Positions 36,930 to 39,276 of a DNA stretch of 39,276 nucleotides are shown here, in pieces. Origin of the DNA: a virus; the IMG/VR virus record IMGVR_UViG_3300031576_000159, positions 1 to 39,276 of that record, one strand, 5' to 3'. Positions within the stretch are counted from its first letter, which is position 1. Each line of letters begins with the position of its first letter. The notes under the pieces are model-generated. The model made no database searches and was not told the origin of the DNA. It saw nothing but the letters and a program-made list of their open reading frames with translations. Both the position numbers and the translations under genes were made by a program.

Positions 36930-37376
36930 ATGGACCTTTACGCTACAACTCACCAAACCCCGGCTGGTACGAACCTGACGATCCTTGAGATCGTGGCTCC
37001 AGGCACGACCAGACGAGGTAGAATTTGCGAATTCGGAGTCTCATCGGACTCGACCCCGGCGGATGTCGCAACCGAGTTCCAGATCATTCGCGGGACGGTA
37101 TCCGGAACGGGGACCGCGCGAACCGGCCGGCTCATGGACCCTGCTTCTCCTCCGGCCGTTTTGCTTCCAGAGGGTGGGACCTTCGCTACACAGACGAAAA
37201 CCGCTGATTCCGACCTTTGGGAGAAAGCCTTGAATCAGCGGGCAAGCTATCGTTGGGTCTCCCAGCCGAAAGGGGAGATGCTCGTTCCGGCCGTTGCCGA
37301 CAATTGGGTTGGCCTCGAATCCATCGCCTCTGGAGGAACGCCGAACATCAATTCTTATTTCCACTGGTGGGAGTAA
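36930..37376 (+). CDS. Small virion protein
   Basis: 148 residues, ribosome site AAGGAG. An all-beta pattern: opening DLYATTHQTPAG, then ICEFGVSSDSTPADVATEFQIIRG, and an end in NSYFHWWE. Proteins of this form are common in phages near tail and capsid genes. The stop overlaps the next ATG (TAATG). Function is not known. Confidence 0.65.
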   Translation: MDLYATTHQTPAGTNLTILEIVAPGTTRRGRICEFGVSSDSTPADVATEFQIIRGTVSGTGTARTGRLMDPASPPAVLLPEGGTFATQTKTADSDLWEKALNQRASYRWVSQPKGEMLVPAVADNWVGLESIASGGTPNINSYFHWWE

Positions 37377-37630
37377 TGGGCAAGTTCACGGACCGCCGGT
37401 CGCTTGGGTTCGAGTTCACAACCTCCGAATCTGGCACTGTCGATGGGGAGACACTTCAGTGTTGCCACTGCGGAGGCCATTTCACGGTCAACCCTGGAAG
37501 CAAGAAGCGCCGAGGATTTTGCATGAACTGCGGCGCGGTGACGTGCGGGAAGGAGAAGTGCGCCCAGTGTACGCCTCTTGAGAAGAAGCTCGACCTTTAC
37601 GAGGGCGGGAAACTTGACATCTTGAGATGA
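37376..37630 (+). CDS. Zinc-finger protein in the structural block
   Basis: 84 residues. Four CxxC pairs are visible: CCHCG near 30, CMNCG near 49, then CGKEKCAQC near 57-65. They form one or two zinc sites. The ending PLEKKLDLYEGGKLDILR is a pattern I recall from phage zinc-finger proteins encoded next to virion genes. A role as structural or assembly factor is likely. It overlaps neighbours at both ends (TAATG and ATGA). Confidence 0.75.
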   Translation: MGKFTDRRSLGFEFTTSESGTVDGETLQCCHCGGHFTVNPGSKKRRGFCMNCGAVTCGKEKCAQCTPLEKKLDLYEGGKLDILR

Positions 37631-38505
37631 ACTGGAATGTCTGGCAGTATCCTCAGAAGGTTGAACCGATCAGGTCGGCATTCCCCGAGGCCGACCTTGA
37701 TTGGCTCGCAATTTATCCCGATCAGGTCTTCGACTTCGAGCGACTTCGTGAGTACCCACAAGCCATTCGAGGTCAGGATCCAAGCGAGATCACCGTCTCT
37801 GAATCAATCACGCTCGATAAGTGGCTTCCGATCTTCTCCGATCAGGTCTTCGACTTCGAGCGACTTCGTGAGCACCAACAGGCCGTTCGAGGGCCGGATC
37901 CGAGCGAGCTTCCGGCAGAGGCCATCACTCTCGACAAGTGGCTCCCGTCATTCCCCGACCAGGTCTTCGAGATCGAGAGGTTTGGTGAATACCAAGCGTT
38001 CTTCAAGGACTATCTTACCGAGGTCGACAGGATTCAAAACGGAGAGATCAGCCCGAGGGCGATCTATCCGGATGAGACGCGAGATGCCGGCTGGCTTCTC
38101 GAATATCCACAGGCAGTTAGGGGGCCGGATCCGAGCGAGATTGGCATCGGGCCTGAAGTCATCACCATCGACAAGTGGCTTCCGTCCTTCCCGGATCAGG
38201 TCTTCGAGATCGCAAGAGCACATGAATACCAGGCGTTCTTCCGTGTTGGATTCGAGCAGGAGTTCTTCGTCGATCCGGTTGGATGGGCCTCGATCTATCA
38301 AGACGTGGTTCTTGGGACTGAGGGGCTCCATGATTATCCGCAATCGGTTCGGGGGCCGGACCCAAGCGAGCTGCCGGCAGGAATTGTTTTCCAGTCGGGA
38401 CTTGATCACTGGCTGGTCCCCTCCTCGGGTAAGGATTGGCAAGTTCCTTCCTCTGGAAAGGATTGGCAGGTTCCTTCTTCTGGCAAGGACTGGAATCTGG
38501 AGTAA
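37627..38505 (+). CDS. Tandem-repeat protein with DKWLPxFPDQVF units
   Basis: 292 residues. A unit of about 40 residues recurs, centred on (D)xWLPxFPDQVF(D/E)xxRLxEYQ followed by (Q)AVRGPDPSE(L/I). At least five variants are seen (DQVFDFERLREYPQAIRG, DQVFDFERLREHQQAVRG, DQVFEIERFGEYQAF, DETRDAGWLLEYPQ, DQVFEIARAHEYQAF). The C-terminus carries three near-identical VPSSGKDWQ repeats. The function is unknown; a repetitive adaptor or fibre-like surface protein fits. The 33-base DNA match between 37718 and 37838 areas shows recent duplication. Confidence 0.7.
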   Translation: MNWNVWQYPQKVEPIRSAFPEADLDWLAIYPDQVFDFERLREYPQAIRGQDPSEITVSESITLDKWLPIFSDQVFDFERLREHQQAVRGPDPSELPAEAITLDKWLPSFPDQVFEIERFGEYQAFFKDYLTEVDRIQNGEISPRAIYPDETRDAGWLLEYPQAVRGPDPSEIGIGPEVITIDKWLPSFPDQVFEIARAHEYQAFFRVGFEQEFFVDPVGWASIYQDVVLGTEGLHDYPQSVRGPDPSELPAGIVFQSGLDHWLVPSSGKDWQVPSSGKDWQVPSSGKDWNLE

Positions 38506-38508
38506 ATC

Positions 38509-38811
38509 ATGGCAGGGGTGAAGACGGCTAACCAGGTATTCCGCAAGACGCCCGACGAGGTGGTCAAGAAGAACTTTGAGTTTTCCGGGGTGGACTTGGC
38601 CACAGGCGAGACAATCTCTTCCGTGGTCTCCACTACCGTGACCCCAACTGGAGCCCTTACCGCCACGTCTCCTGTGATCTCGGGGACAAAGGTCCAGTAC
38701 ACTCTAAGCGCAGGGACTCTCAACGGGGACTACGAGGTGAAGACCATGGTCACTACTTCACTCGGACAGACATTGGATGGGTGCGGTATCATCGAGGTGA
38801 GGGCCTGCTGA
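38509..38811 (+). CDS. Small beta-rich virion-associated protein
   Basis: 100 residues. An Ig-like pattern (FSGVDLATGETISSVVS, then SGTKVQYTLSAGT, then VKTMVTTSLGQTLDGCGIIEV) matches small structural proteins common near head-tail genes and fibre genes. No catalytic motif. The stop overlaps the ATG of the HNH gene (TGATG), so it lies in the same transcription unit. Confidence 0.65.
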   Translation: MAGVKTANQVFRKTPDEVVKKNFEFSGVDLATGETISSVVSTTVTPTGALTATSPVISGTKVQYTLSAGTLNGDYEVKTMVTTSLGQTLDGCGIIEVRAC

Positions 38812-39239
38812 TGCCTACAGCGCCACCGCGCCATGATTCAACGACGGGGACACCCCACCATTCCCCGCCGCGGGATGATGGGTTCTACTCACGCGCACGC
38901 TGGCGACACCTGCGCGCGTGGTACCTGGCTCGTCACCCGCTGTGCGTCCAGTGCGCGGCGCTGAGGGAGACCACGCTGGCTACTGAGGTACACCACCTCG
39001 AGGCTCGGCGGGGACGGCAGGACCTGGCCATGGCAGAGGCTAACCTCATGAGCCTCTGCAAGCCGTGCCATAGCAGAGAGACCAGGGCAGCCGGCAGGGT
39101 GGCGGCCCAACGATCGCAATCTACCATGATCGCGATCCCCCGGGGGGGTGGAAATCCTCCGGGGGCTGGCCCCTACAAGGCGTCTCTGCCCGCCTTCGAA
39201 AAACGTATCGATATCAAACATAATGGAAGCCATGGGTAA
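38811..39239 (+). CDS. HNH endonuclease next to the terminase genes
   Basis: 142 residues. The core has C45-x2-C48, EVHHLEARRG (H61, H62), N78, and SLCKPCHSRET (C83, C86, H87), a complete zinc-bound HNH motif. Genes of this kind lie directly before the small terminase in many HK97-like phages and help DNA packaging or cleavage of concatemers. It overlaps the previous stop by one base. Its last part lies in the terminal repeat and encodes a Gly/Pro-rich tail. The small terminase starts just before its stop. Confidence 0.93.
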   Translation: MPTAPPRHDSTTGTPHHSPPRDDGFYSRARWRHLRAWYLARHPLCVQCAALRETTLATEVHHLEARRGRQDLAMAEANLMSLCKPCHSRETRAAGRVAAQRSQSTMIAIPRGGGNPPGAGPYKASLPAFEKRIDIKHNGSHG

Positions 39240-39276
39240 ACGAGGTCCGAAGCCTACTCCGACGAAAATCCTTCAG
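39127..39276. repeat. Right copy of the 150-base terminal repeat
   Basis: Identical to 1-150 except for two bases (39149-39150, TG against CC at 23-24). It begins inside the HNH gene and ends in the small terminase gene. Confidence 0.93.
39232..39276 (+). CDS. terS: Start of the small terminase gene (continues at 151)
   Basis: The first 15 codons of the small terminase (MGKRGPKPTPTKILQ) as repeated at the right end. The gene is complete at 106-591 in the left copy, so this is a duplicate of the same locus in a circular map. Confidence 0.75.
   Translation, partial: MGKRGPKPTPTKILQ

Overview
This window is an essentially complete genome of a tailed phage (siphovirus-like, HK97-type head). A unit of about 39.1 kb is closed by a near-perfect 150-base repeat at the two ends (1-150 and 39127-39276). 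An HNH gene runs across that junction into the small terminase gene. The DNA is GC-rich and almost entirely coding. Nearly all genes lie on the plus strand, with stop/start overlaps (ATGA, GTGA, TGATG) throughout. No tRNA, integrase, recognisable repressor, DNA polymerase or insertion sequence is visible. The host cannot be read directly. A phage lipoprotein with a lipobox favours a diderm (Gram-negative) host, and several sigma70-like promoters (TTGACA/TATAAT type) are present.

Layout: (1) 1-16333 is packaging, head and tail: small and large terminase, a small beta-rich protein, a tiny membrane protein, portal, prohead protease, major capsid, connectors, tail terminator, tail tube, G/GT tail chaperones with a -1 frameshift at A AAA AAC, tape measure, baseplate-like proteins and fibre proteins. 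A promoter and a terminator bracket a probable small RNA between protease and capsid (5230-5395). (2) 16334-18051 on the minus strand holds a ParB-domain/Dam-type methyltransferase and a small zinc-ribbon protein. (3) 18097-25277 is replication and recombination: a RecA-like ATPase (Sak4-like), a DUF669 protein with an SSB-like acidic tail, a RecD2-like helicase, an ERCC4-type nuclease and a zinc/TOPRIM/ATPase primase-helicase. The operon starts behind an RNA leader combining a terminator hairpin with an exact 10-base complement of its own ribosome-binding site. (4) 25263-25511 is a large nested inverted repeat with iteron-like copies, the best origin candidate. (5) 25789-30482 is a run of small accessory genes plus an SMC/RecF-like ATPase.

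(6) The most striking region is 30021-32268. It contains a small zinc-finger gene, an overlapping gene for a 357-residue protein with IS110/Nop-like sequence features, and then about 700 bases of very regular non-coding array ending in an intrinsic terminator. The array alternates two short conserved repeats (AGAGAACCA type and AGCGAGCC type) separated by variable spacers of about 9 and 9-10 bases, with a 36-base period. This matches the architecture of TIGR-Tas (tandem interspaced guide RNA) systems, with a nuclease-less TasA-type protein. It is therefore a candidate phage-borne dual-spacer RNA-guided system, with an unusual translationally coupled zinc-finger partner.

(7) 32271-39239 starts with its own promoter and encodes a beta-helix tailspike-like protein, a membrane/lysis-like cluster (lipoprotein, three-helix membrane protein, XhlA-like coiled-coil protein), further structural proteins, a tandem-repeat protein, and the HNH endonuclease that leads back to the terminase genes. 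No endolysin was recognised.
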